Source: DASUWK01 sp036378435 (GTDB lineage Bacteria > Chloroflexota > Dormibacteria > Dormibacterales > Dormibacteraceae). From it: 64,000 nucleotides of DNA. The translations under genes were made by a program, and so were the position numbers. The stretch's first letter is position 1. Each line of letters opens with the position of its first letter. The DNA lies in the NCBI GenBank assembly GCA_036378435.1, contig DASUWK010000023.1, positions 25,691-89,690 of the forward strand, written 5' to 3'. Shown here piece after piece: positions 16,292 through 23,962 of this stretch. The notes below the pieces were generated by a model, which saw nothing but the letters and a program-made list of their open reading frames with translations, made no database searches and was not told where the DNA came from.

Positions 16292-18360
16292 CATCGCTCC
16301 TGAGGCCGCGGTCGCTCGCGGTCGTCGGAGCCTCCGAAACCTCCTCCTGGTCGCAGGCCCTGATGGCGAACCTCCAGCTGTTCGGGTACGAAGGGGGTGT
16401 CCACCTGGTCCACCCGCGGTACGAGAGCCAGTTCGGCCGGCCTTGCCACCCCACGGTCTCGGCGATCGAGGACGGCGTCGACGTGGCCTACGTCATGACC
16501 GGCACCGCTGCCGCGGACGCGGTCCTGGAGGACTGCGCCGGCAAGGGCGTCACCGGCGTCGTGATGCTGACGGCCGGCTTTCGCGAGACCGGCGCCGAAG
16601 GAGCCGAGCACGAGGCCCGGCTGGTGGCGCGCAGCCGGGAGCTCGGCATCACGCTGCTGGGGCCGAACTGCCTCGGCTTCATCAACTATTCGGCGAGCGT
16701 GCCCGCTTACGGCCTCGCGCTCTCAACCGTGCTGCCGCCGGGGCGCATCGCCATCGCCAGCCAGAGCGGCGCCACCCTGCTGCACCTCCACCGCCTCGCC
16801 TATGCCCGCGCGACGGGGCTCGCCCGCCTCGTGTCCATCGGCAACGAGGGCATGTGCACGTCGGCCGACCTCCTCGAGGCCTGGCTCGACGATCCCGAGG
16901 TGGCCGTCCTCGGCGCTCTCCTCGAAGGCTTTCGCGACCCGCCGCACTTCCTCCAAGTGGCTGAGAAGGCGATGGCGGCGGGCAAGCCCTTGGTGGTCTT
17001 GAAGCTGGGTCGCTCGAGCGTGAGCGGGCGGGCGGCCAGCGCCCACACGGGCTCGCTCGCCGGCGAGGACCGGGTCGCCGACGCAGCTCTCAAGCAGGTT
17101 GGCGCCGTCCGCGTTCACAGCCTCGAAGAGCTGCTCGAGACCTGTGCCCTCCTCGATCGCCGCGGCTGGCCGCGTGGGCGCCGGACGGCGGTGATCACCA
17201 CCTCCGGCGGCGCCTGCAGCCTCGTCTCCGACCTCGCGCACGACACGCGACTGGACCTTGCGGACTTCGCGCCGCAGACCAAGGCCAGGCTCGCACAGCT
17301 TTTGCCTGATTTCGGCACTCCGCAGAACCCGCTGGACACGACCGGCGTCATCGTCAACCAACCCGGGCTCCTCGCCGCCTGCGTGGAGGCGGTCGCAGCC
17401 GAGGGCAGCTACGACGCATTCCTGGTCAACACCGACCCGCCCCGGACCGAAGGCCTGATCGCGGGCGCGGTCGAGCAGAGGCTCAACGCGCTGGCGGACG
17501 CCGTCCAGCGGGTGCCCGTGTTCTGTGCGCTGACTTCCACGGCGGCCGTGGATCTCACCGACTTCGGGCGCGAGGCCCTGCTGCGCCACGGCCTTTACTG
17601 CTCCAACGGGCTCGAGCTGGGCGTGAAGGCGGTGGACGGCGCCATCCGCTACGGCGAGGCTCGGTCTCGCCATCGCCCGCCACCCGCGCTCGCCGGACGC
17701 CGGCTGGCGCTCCCGAGCGGAGCCGGCGCGCTCGACGAGGTGCGATCGCGCGAGCTGCTCGGCACGGCGGGAATCGACAGCGTGCCCGCCCGCCATGTCC
17801 ATGACGCGGCCGCGGCCGGGGATGCCGCCGACGAGCTCGGCTATCCCTGCGTCGTCAAGGTGGTGTCCGCCGAGCTGACGCACAAAAGCGACGTCGGCGG
17901 TGTGCGCCTCGGCCTGGGCACGCGTGTCGATGTCGAGCGAGCGGCGCTCGAGCTGCTCGAGCTGCACCCGTCGGTCGACGGCGTGCTGATCGCTCGGCAG
18001 CTGGACCCGGTAGCCGAGCTGATCGCGGGCGTGACGCGCGACGAGGTCTTCGGGCCGGTCCTTGTCGTCGGGCTCGGCGGCGTCTTCACCGAGACGCTCA
18101 GCGACGTGAGCATCCGGCTGCCGCCGATCGACCAGGATGAGGCACGCGCGATGCTGTCGGAGCTGCGTGGGTTTCCTGTGCTCCAGGGCGCCCGCGGGCG
18201 GCCGCCGGCAGACCTTGACGCGATAGCCGACGTGCTCACTGGGCTGGGGACCTTCGCCCTCGAGGCGGGCGACAGGCTGCAAGCTGTCGACATCAACCCG
18301 CTATTCGCTCTCCCTGACCGCGCGCTCGCCAGCGACGCGCTGGTGGAGCTGCGCGCATGA
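16282..18360 (+). CDS. ADP/NDP-forming acyl-CoA synthetase (fused alpha-beta)
   Basis: 692 residues. The N-terminal CoA-binding Rossmann domain opens LLRPRSLAVVGAS. The succinyl-CoA-ligase-like central part contains LGPNCLGFINYSA and IAIASQSGATLL, plus SIGNEG and SAHTGSLAGED. The C-terminal ATP-grasp domain has YPCVVKVVSAELTHKSDVGG and AVDINPLFALP. The enzyme interconverts acyl-CoA and free acid with ADP/ATP and phosphate. It is the first gene of a four-gene operon with a thiolase-fold protein, DUF35 and an SDR, so its substrate is probably an acyl-CoA intermediate. The TTG start has no ribosome site and sits inside a palindrome; no better codon exists upstream. Confidence 0.87.
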   Translation: MDVSSLLRPRSLAVVGASETSSWSQALMANLQLFGYEGGVHLVHPRYESQFGRPCHPTVSAIEDGVDVAYVMTGTAAADAVLEDCAGKGVTGVVMLTAGFRETGAEGAEHEARLVARSRELGITLLGPNCLGFINYSASVPAYGLALSTVLPPGRIAIASQSGATLLHLHRLAYARATGLARLVSIGNEGMCTSADLLEAWLDDPEVAVLGALLEGFRDPPHFLQVAEKAMAAGKPLVVLKLGRSSVSGRAASAHTGSLAGEDRVADAALKQVGAVRVHSLEELLETCALLDRRGWPRGRRTAVITTSGGACSLVSDLAHDTRLDLADFAPQTKARLAQLLPDFGTPQNPLDTTGVIVNQPGLLAACVEAVAAEGSYDAFLVNTDPPRTEGLIAGAVEQRLNALADAVQRVPVFCALTSTAAVDLTDFGREALLRHGLYCSNGLELGVKAVDGAIRYGEARSRHRPPPALAGRRLALPSGAGALDEVRSRELLGTAGIDSVPARHVHDAAAAGDAADELGYPCVVKVVSAELTHKSDVGGVRLGLGTRVDVERAALELLELHPSVDGVLIARQLDPVAELIAGVTRDEVFGPVLVVGLGGVFTETLSDVSIRLPPIDQDEARAMLSELRGFPVLQGARGRPPADLDAIADVLTGLGTFALEAGDRLQAVDINPLFALPDRALASDALVELRA

Positions 18361-19502
18361 ACCGCGACCACGTAGCCGCGATCGCGGGCGTCGCCGAGTC
18401 CGACCTCGGCGTGGTCGCCCCCAAGACGGCGCTGCAGCTCCAGGCCGAGGCGGCCCGCGAAGCGCTGAGCGAGGCTGGGCTCACCCTCGCCGACGTGGAC
18501 GGCGTCTTCAGCGCCGGCGGCGACGAATACGCGCCGACGCTGCGGGTCGCGGAGTACCTCGGCATCCAGCCGCGCCACACTGACTCGACCAACATCGGCG
18601 GGTCGTCGTTCGTATCGCACGCCGGGCACGCCCGGGCCGCGATCGCGCAGGGGCTGTGCGAGGTCGCGCTGATCACCTACGGCTCGACCCAGCGCTCCTC
18701 GCGGTCGCGCGCGCTGGGGCGCACAGGCGGCGTGCGTGGGCCGTTCCAGTTCGAGGGCGTCTGGGGCCTGCCACTGCCGGTGGGCGCCTACGCCTTGGCG
18801 GCCACGCGGCACATGAGCGAGTACGGCACGACGTCGGAGCAGCTGGCCGAGGTGGCGGTGGCAACCCGGGCGTGGGCGGCCCTCAACCCGAAGGCGTTCT
18901 ACCGCGACCCGATCACAGTGGACGACGTGCTCGGCTCGCCGTGGATCTCAGAGCCGCTCCACCTGCTGGACTGCTGCCTCGTCACCGACGGCGGCGGAGC
19001 TGTGGTGGTGGTCAGCGCGGAGCGCGCGCGCGACCTCCCCAAGACGCCGATCTGGATCGCGGGCCACGGCGAGTCGCACTCCCACATGACGATCGCGAAC
19101 ATGCCGAACCTGACCACCACGCCCGCCGATCACTCAGGCCCGGCGGCGATGGGGATGGCCGGCGTCACCCACGCCGACATCGACGTGGTCGAGCTCTACG
19201 ACAGCTTCACGATCACCGTGCTGCTGACACTGGAGGCGCTGGGCTTCTGCGGCCGCGGCGAGTCGGGCGCGTTCGTGAGCGACCAGCGGACCGCGCCGGG
19301 CGGCGACTTCCCGATGAACACCAACGGCGGCGGGCTCTCCTATACGCACCCCGGCATGTACGGGATCTTCACTCTCATCGAAGCGACTCGACAGCTGCGC
19401 GGCGAGTGCGACGAGCGGCAGGTCGAGGGCGCGGAGATAGCCCTCTGCAACGGCACGGGCGGGGTGCTCAGCTCTACAGCCACGGTGGTGCTGGCGCGTT
19501 GA
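18357..19502 (+). CDS. Thiolase-fold protein lacking the nucleophilic Cys (Ltp2/SCP-x-like)
   Basis: 381 residues with the thiolase/SCP-x fold (IAGVAESDLG, DCCLVTDGGGAVVVV, VELYDSFTITVLL, NTNGGGLSYTHPGM, ALCNGTGG). Where thiolases have the acyl-accepting Cys, this protein has GGSS (residues 81-84). The late Cys364 and His331 remain, and Tyr281 and Tyr329 lie where aldolase-type members use tyrosines. With a DUF35 gene directly after it, this resembles the Ltp2-ChsH2 pair, in which the thiolase-fold subunit is a retro-aldolase acting on hydroxyacyl-CoA. An aldolase or structural role is inferred, not a thiolysis role. Its ATG overlaps the previous stop. Confidence 0.8.
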   Translation: MNRDHVAAIAGVAESDLGVVAPKTALQLQAEAAREALSEAGLTLADVDGVFSAGGDEYAPTLRVAEYLGIQPRHTDSTNIGGSSFVSHAGHARAAIAQGLCEVALITYGSTQRSSRSRALGRTGGVRGPFQFEGVWGLPLPVGAYALAATRHMSEYGTTSEQLAEVAVATRAWAALNPKAFYRDPITVDDVLGSPWISEPLHLLDCCLVTDGGGAVVVVSAERARDLPKTPIWIAGHGESHSHMTIANMPNLTTTPADHSGPAAMGMAGVTHADIDVVELYDSFTITVLLTLEALGFCGRGESGAFVSDQRTAPGGDFPMNTNGGGLSYTHPGMYGIFTLIEATRQLRGECDERQVEGAEIALCNGTGGVLSSTATVVLAR

Positions 19503-19936
19503 GCGAGAACCTGCGGCCATATCCCGAGCCCGACGGCGAGACGAAGCCGTTCTGGGACGGCATCGCGGCCGGCAGGCTGCGGCTGCAGCGGTGCCGCTCG
19601 TGCGCGCGCTACGTCTTCTATCCGCGGTCGATCTGCCCGCACTGCATGAGCGCCGAGCTCGAGTGGGTCGACGCCGCCGGAGCCGGTGTGGTGCATTCGT
19701 ACACGGTGGTCCACCGGGCGGCACCGGGCTTCGCCGAGGACGCGCCCTACGTGGTTGCGCTCGTGGAGCTCGTGGAGGGAGTGCGGATGCTGACGCGGCT
19801 GCTCGGCGTCTCGCCGCAAGACGCGCGCGTCGGGATGAGTGTCAGGGTGGCGATCGAGGGCGATCCCGCCCTTCCCTATTTCCGACCACCCCACGAAATC
19901 TCCGATTTCGCGGGGACCCCGGATAAGAAGGAGTGA
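19499..19936 (+). CDS. DUF35 zinc-ribbon / OB-fold acyl-CoA-associated protein
   Basis: 145 residues. The N-terminal rubredoxin-like zinc ribbon is CRSCARYVFYPRSICPHC (two CxxC pairs). An OB-fold with AGVVHSYTVVHRAAPGF and PYVVALVELVEGVRM follows. DUF35 proteins bind CoA thioesters and form complexes with thiolase-fold partners, which suits the preceding gene. The TTG start overlaps the thiolase stop (TTGA), indicating translational coupling. The acidic opening YPEPDGETKPFWDGIAAGRL is typical of the family. Confidence 0.88.
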   Translation: MSENLRPYPEPDGETKPFWDGIAAGRLRLQRCRSCARYVFYPRSICPHCMSAELEWVDAAGAGVVHSYTVVHRAAPGFAEDAPYVVALVELVEGVRMLTRLLGVSPQDARVGMSVRVAIEGDPALPYFRPPHEISDFAGTPDKKE

Positions 19937-19943
19937 ATGACGC

Positions 19944-20699
19944 ATGACGAGATTCGAGGGCAGGGTGGCCCTGGTGACAGGCGGCGGCAACGGCATCGGC
20001 GCCGCCACGTCCGAGGTGCTGAGCGAGCAGGGTGCTTCAGTAGTCGTCGCGGACCTCGAGGAGGGCCCCGCGGCTGAGGTGGCGCGCCGGCTGAACCGCG
20101 GCCTCGGAGTCGCCTGCGACGTCACGCGGCGCGACCAGGTCGAGGCGGCCGTGGCGCGGACGGTGCAGGAGTTCGGGAAGCTCGACATCCTGGTCGCGTG
20201 CGCCGGCATCATCCGCGACAACCTCGTCTACAAGATGAGCGACGACGACTGGGACTCGGTCATCGACACCCATCTGAAGGGGACGTTCCTGGCGGCTCAG
20301 GCGGCGCAGCGGCAGATGGTCGAACAGGGCTACGGGAAGATGGTCTTCCTCTCATCGACCTCGGCCCTCGGCAACCGCGGGCAGGCCAACTACTCGACGG
20401 CGAAAGCCGGCCTGCAGGGGATGGCGCGAACGCTCGCGATCGAGCTCGGCCGCTACAACATCAACGTCAACGCAGTGGCCCCGGGGTTCATCGAGACGCG
20501 CATGACCGAGGCCACCGCGCGGCGCCAGGGCGCCGATTGGGAGGAGTACAAGAAGGCCGCCGCCGAGCGCACGCCGCTGCGGCGCATCGGGCAGCCGCGA
20601 GACATCGCGAACGTCATCGCGTTCCTCTGCAGCGACGAGTCGAGCTTCATGACCGGTCAGACGCTCTACGTGTCGGGAGGTCCCGGACGGGCGGGCTAG
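19944..20699 (+). CDS. SDR family oxidoreductase (FabG-like)
   Basis: 251 residues, the classical short-chain dehydrogenase length. The cofactor motif TGGGNGIG is at residues 12-19. CAGI follows the Rossmann half. The catalytic Ser is in FLSSTSALGN and the Tyr-Lys pair is in YSTAKAG. The C-terminus YVSGGPGRAG is typical. An acidic residue after beta-2 (VVADLEEG) suggests NAD(H) preference. It probably interconverts a hydroxyacyl- and ketoacyl-CoA in the same pathway. AAGGAG precedes the ATG. The stop codon lies within a 26-bp sequence repeated downstream. Confidence 0.88.
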   Translation: MTRFEGRVALVTGGGNGIGAATSEVLSEQGASVVVADLEEGPAAEVARRLNRGLGVACDVTRRDQVEAAVARTVQEFGKLDILVACAGIIRDNLVYKMSDDDWDSVIDTHLKGTFLAAQAAQRQMVEQGYGKMVFLSSTSALGNRGQANYSTAKAGLQGMARTLAIELGRYNINVNAVAPGFIETRMTEATARRQGADWEEYKKAAAERTPLRRIGQPRDIANVIAFLCSDESSFMTGQTLYVSGGPGRAG

Positions 20700-20826
20700 A
20701 GCTAGAGCTCTACGCCGGGAAATCCAGGGGGCCCGCGGCGTGCCCCGAGCCCTTTCGATGGGGCTTGATTGGCCCCGCGGCCAGCCGCGGGCCTTTTGGC
20801 GAGGTCCCGGACGGGCGGGCTAGAGC
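20677..20826. repeat. 26-bp direct repeat pair flanking a hairpin
   Basis: GAGGTCCCGGACGGGCGGGC plus TAGAGC occurs at 20677-20702, across the SDR stop codon, and again exactly at 20801-20826. Weaker similarity continues for about 18 bases (CTCTACGCCGGGA against ATCTAAGCCGGGA). The 98 bases between hold a GC-rich hairpin. It looks like a tandem duplication or an insertion of a small palindromic element that duplicated the gene end. Confidence 0.6.
20771..20796 (+). terminator. Rho-independent terminator of the acyl-CoA operon
   Basis: GGCCCCGCGGC and GCCGCGGGCC pair with one bulged C around a three-to-four-base loop, followed by TTTT at 20793-20796. It lies 70 bases after the SDR stop. Confidence 0.55.
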
Positions 20827-20832
20827 CTAGAT

Positions 20833-21201
20833 CTAAGCCGGGACCTTCCGCCGGAGACGGCCGGCGACCTCGTCGGCGAGCATCGAAGGCAGCGGCCGCA
20901 CGAGCACGCCCGCGGCGCCGACGTCCGCCGCCCGCCCGCGGTAGCTGGGGTCGTCCCGCATGGCGAGGATGAGCACCGGGACGTGGGCGGTGAGCCTCTC
21001 GACCGAGAGCACCGCCGCGATCGCGAATCCGTCCAGCGGCGTGGCCTCGGCATCGGCTACGACCAGGTCCAGCCCGTCGCGGATCGCCAGGCGGAGAGCC
21101 GGGATTGCGTCGGAGCTGACGAGCACGCGGTGTCCGAGCGAGCCGAGCGCTTCCCCATAGACAAGCGCGGCGTCGGAGTCCGCCGTGATGAGAAGCACCA
21201 T
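20833..21201 (-). CDS. Stand-alone receiver-like protein, degenerate
   Basis: 122 residues with a CheY-like alternation (VLLITADSDAALVYGEALGS, LDLVVADAEATPLDGFA, VPVLILAMRDDP, GVLVRPLP). The phospho-acceptor aspartate is present (D50). The acidic pair near the N-terminus is reduced, the Thr/Ser at the end of beta-4 is Ala80, and the conserved Lys before Pro is Arg102. Phosphorylation chemistry may be weak or absent. It lies 60 bases after the ParB-like gene on the same strand, at the end of the polyphosphate operon, and has no output domain. Confidence 0.7.
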   Translation of the reverse strand: MVLLITADSDAALVYGEALGSLGHRVLVSSDAIPALRLAIRDGLDLVVADAEATPLDGFAIAAVLSVERLTAHVPVLILAMRDDPSYRGRAADVGAAGVLVRPLPSMLADEVAGRLRRKVPA

Positions 21202-21261
21202 TGCCGTGCGCGCCGACCTTAGTGGCCTGCGGTTAAAGCAACGGAATGGAAGCTATAAGCC

Positions 21262-21648
21262 TCAGGGGAGATCGACGAGCCGGCACGGGATGTCCGCGTC
21301 CTCGTCGAGGTGGTGGCTGGCGCAGATGCGGTGGTAGCCATCCGCGACGGTGAGCGCCACGTCGGCGCCGGCGATGCCGCGGACGAGCAGGACCGGCGAC
21401 AGCTGCTGACCCGCTTTCACCTTCGCGAGGTCTTTGGCCACGTGCACGTTGTCGGGTCCCAGCATCGTGAGCCGGCTGGCCCGCAGCAGGTCCTTGGCTT
21501 TGAAGTGCTGGATCGGACCTTGCCGGAGGCGCTTGACCGTCTTCTTCGCCAGGACCGGCGTGAGCACCAGCGTCAGGTAGCTGAGCGCGGCCGGGTAGTC
21601 ATGGCTTTCGGGCTGCTCTTTCCAGTGCGGCACCGGGACGGGGCTCAT
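21262..21648 (-). CDS. ParB/sulfiredoxin-fold-like small protein
   Basis: 128 residues. The C-terminal half reads QQLSPVLLVRGIAG then LTVADGYHRICASHHLDEDA. This matches the shape of the ParB-N/sulfiredoxin fold motif (parameter strand, then DG-x-HR-x-x-A). The N-terminal half (ALSYLTLVLTPVLAKKTVKR, FKAKDLLRASRL) has no recognised domain. The ATG overlaps the stop of mutT1. ParB-like folds bind nucleotides or act as small nucleases; here a nucleotide or polyphosphate-related role is only inferred from the neighbours. Confidence 0.6.
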   Translation of the reverse strand: MSPVPVPHWKEQPESHDYPAALSYLTLVLTPVLAKKTVKRLRQGPIQHFKAKDLLRASRLTMLGPDNVHVAKDLAKVKAGQQLSPVLLVRGIAGADVALTVADGYHRICASHHLDEDADIPCRLVDLP

Positions 21649-22496
21649 GCCGGCGGCGGCAGGTAATCGGCCGACACGATCAGTCCAGCCTGGGCCTGGA
21701 GCTCCCAGGTGGAGCCCTTCGACGCTTTGGCCTTCGGCCCCGCCAGGCCTTCTCGCCGCAGCTCGTCGACCAGCTCGTCAAGGATGTCGCCGTGGGTGCA
21801 GACCGCGATGGAGCCGCCGCTGAGCAGGAGCGGCTCGAGACCGGCGAGGCCATGGCCTTCGGCAAACTCCTCGACTCTCTCCACCTTCAGGTGGAGCGCT
21901 TCCGCCAGCGGCTCCAGCGTCTGCACGCACCGGACGTAGGGGCTGCTGACCAGCCGCTCGATCGGCGCCCCCGCGAGGAGCTTGACCAGGCCGCGCGCCT
22001 GCTCCCACCCGTGCTCGTTGAGCGGGCGCAGCTCGTCAGGGTCGTGCCAGGCGGCGCGATCGCCGGCGTCCGCGTGGCGCACCAGCCAGAGCCGCGTCTT
22101 CATCTGCAGCGGTTCCAAGAGCTCTCGATCGTGAGGGTATGTCAGCGTGGCGGCGGCGTCGGCGATCGACACCCACTTGGCCGCGTCGATCTCCATCTGC
22201 GCCGCGACCGTGCCCGAGACCGGCCGCATCAGCCAGTAGCGGACCTCCTTCGGTCTGCCCTTGGCATCCAGATAGGACGTCGCGCCGACCTGGCCCAGGA
22301 GGTCGCAGTGGAGGCTCGTCTCCTCGGCCACCTCACGCACGGCGCAGTCCTCCCAGCTCTCGCCGGGCTCGCACTTGCCCTTCGGCAGGGTCCAGTCGTC
22401 GTACGCCTTGCGATGGACGACGACCACCTCGACACCGCCCTTGCCCGAGCGCACCACGACGCCGCCGGCCGCCTGGATCGTGTCGACCGAGCTCAC
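21645..22496 (-). CDS. mutT1: MutT1-like Nudix hydrolase fused to histidine phosphatase
   Basis: 283 residues. The Nudix domain (about 5-130) has its box from G40, with the REVAEET core. A SixA-type histidine-phosphatase domain follows: LVRHADAG at 138-145 carries the catalytic RH, SSPYVRCVQT is the second Arg region and CTHGDI holds the second His. This is the domain order of mycobacterial MutT1, which degrades 8-oxo-dGTP and diadenosine polyphosphates and lies beside ppk there too. The GTG at 22496 overlaps the CHAD-gene stop; a GTG at 22541 would extend it without support. Confidence 0.85.
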   Translation of the reverse strand: MSSVDTIQAAGGVVVRSGKGGVEVVVVHRKAYDDWTLPKGKCEPGESWEDCAVREVAEETSLHCDLLGQVGATSYLDAKGRPKEVRYWLMRPVSGTVAAQMEIDAAKWVSIADAAATLTYPHDRELLEPLQMKTRLWLVRHADAGDRAAWHDPDELRPLNEHGWEQARGLVKLLAGAPIERLVSSPYVRCVQTLEPLAEALHLKVERVEEFAEGHGLAGLEPLLLSGGSIAVCTHGDILDELVDELRREGLAGPKAKASKGSTWELQAQAGLIVSADYLPPPA

Positions 22497-23962
22497 AGGC
22501 CGCCCGCCGACTTGCGCAGGGCTTTCCACGCGGCGGGCCACTCGAGCCGCGACTGGGCGGCCTGACCGCCCGCCAGCCCCCAGAGCTCACCGGCGACGAA
22601 AGCCTGAGTAGGCGTCAGCTTTGGACGCTGCTCCCGCAGCCAGCCCTGGGCGACCACGGCGTCCTGGTGCCTGCCGAGCACGTCCTGCAGCGCCGCCGCA
22701 TCCTTCGCCAGCTTGCCGTAGCCGTTGAGAACGGTGCCGACGGCCTCCGCCGCGTAGCGCAGGCGCTTGGCGAGGATGCGTACCCGGTGCAGGTGCTCGT
22801 CGGGCGGATCGTCGGGCAGATCTCTCACCGCGCGCCGGATCCGCCGCCAGCCGGCCTTGACCTGCGGCGGCAGCGCCTCTTCAGCCGGGGCCGCGGACGC
22901 TTCGGTCAGCGGAGGCTCGTGCGACGCAGCCAGCAGGGCCTCGATCAGCTCCAGGTAGCGCGGGCTGTCCAGGGTGGCGATCAGCCGGCGGCGGGCGTCG
23001 TCGCGAACCTGCCCGAGCCGCCTCGCGAGACGGAGGCCGGCCGCCCGATCGCCGGACGGCAGGCGCCGGGCGAGGCCTTCGAGCAGCTCGGTCAGCACCT
23101 CGGAGTCGCGCACGTCGCCGAGGTCGCCCGCCGCCCAGCGGAGCTCTTCGACGAGCGCCGCCGCCCAATCGGGGTCGACGAAGTCGCGAAACGTTCGCAG
23201 ATCGGCACGCAGGCGCCGCGTCGCCACCCTCGCCTGATGCACCGCCTCGGGGTCGTCCCCCAAGCGCACGCCGGGGTCGTGGAGCAGCAGGCGGGCGGTC
23301 GAGGCGGCGATGGCCGCGGCCACGGCGGCGCCGGCCGGATCGCCAGGTCGGACGGCCTTGGGGTGCGCCTCGGGCGGCGCCACAGCCCGGGGCCCGAGCG
23401 CGCGGGCCGCCTTCGATACCGGGTCGGGGGCCGCTCCGGCCGCCTGGAAGAGGGTCGACAGACGAGACAAGAGGTCGTCCGGCGCGTCGGCGGCCAGCTC
23501 CACCTCGAGCTGCCTGAAGCGCGCGGCCAGGCGCCGCCCGTCGATGACCGACACCTCGTCGTCGTCGACCTCGGCCAGCCGGTGCTCGCCGGAGTCGACG
23601 ATGGACGAGATCCGGCGCAGCGTGCGCAGCCGCGCAACCAGCACCGGCTCGTCTCTGCGGAGCAGTCCACGCAAGAGGGCGAGGGCGCCCGCCGGGGGCT
23701 TGGAGGGCGAGCCTGGGAACTCGATCTCGTCACGCACGACCACGCCCCCGGAGCCGGAGGACGGCAGCTTCACCGTCCAGCCCTCGCCCGCCCGGTAGCG
23801 CATGGTGAAGCCCCAGCGGGCCAGGCGGAGGTCCGGCGTGTCGTAGTAAGTGGTCGTGAGCCGCCGTTCGGTGGCGGGCGTCAGCTTGAGGTCGAGGTCG
23901 TCGAGCGAGGGGATGCGATAACCGGGCGGAGCGCTCAGCTTCAGCTCGCGCTCACGCGCCAA
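22493..23962 (-). CDS. CYTH-CHAD domain protein
   Basis: 489 residues. The N-terminus has the CYTH/triphosphate-tunnel signature ERELK (ExExK), followed by TTTYYDTPDLRL and GFTMRYR. The C-terminal part is a CHAD domain (about 210-480) with conserved His and basic residues (VHQARVATRRLRADLRTFRD, HRVRILAKRLRYAAEAV). CHAD domains bind polyphosphate. CYTH tunnels hydrolyse triphosphates, so the protein may cut or carry polyphosphate. The gene is coupled to ppk. The TTG at 23962 is chosen because AGGAGG lies 6 bases upstream; a GTG at 23977 is the alternative. Confidence 0.87.
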   Translation of the reverse strand: MARERELKLSAPPGYRIPSLDDLDLKLTPATERRLTTTYYDTPDLRLARWGFTMRYRAGEGWTVKLPSSGSGGVVVRDEIEFPGSPSKPPAGALALLRGLLRRDEPVLVARLRTLRRISSIVDSGEHRLAEVDDDEVSVIDGRRLAARFRQLEVELAADAPDDLLSRLSTLFQAAGAAPDPVSKAARALGPRAVAPPEAHPKAVRPGDPAGAAVAAAIAASTARLLLHDPGVRLGDDPEAVHQARVATRRLRADLRTFRDFVDPDWAAALVEELRWAAGDLGDVRDSEVLTELLEGLARRLPSGDRAAGLRLARRLGQVRDDARRRLIATLDSPRYLELIEALLAASHEPPLTEASAAPAEEALPPQVKAGWRRIRRAVRDLPDDPPDEHLHRVRILAKRLRYAAEAVGTVLNGYGKLAKDAAALQDVLGRHQDAVVAQGWLREQRPKLTPTQAFVAGELWGLAGGQAAQSRLEWPAAWKALRKSAGGL

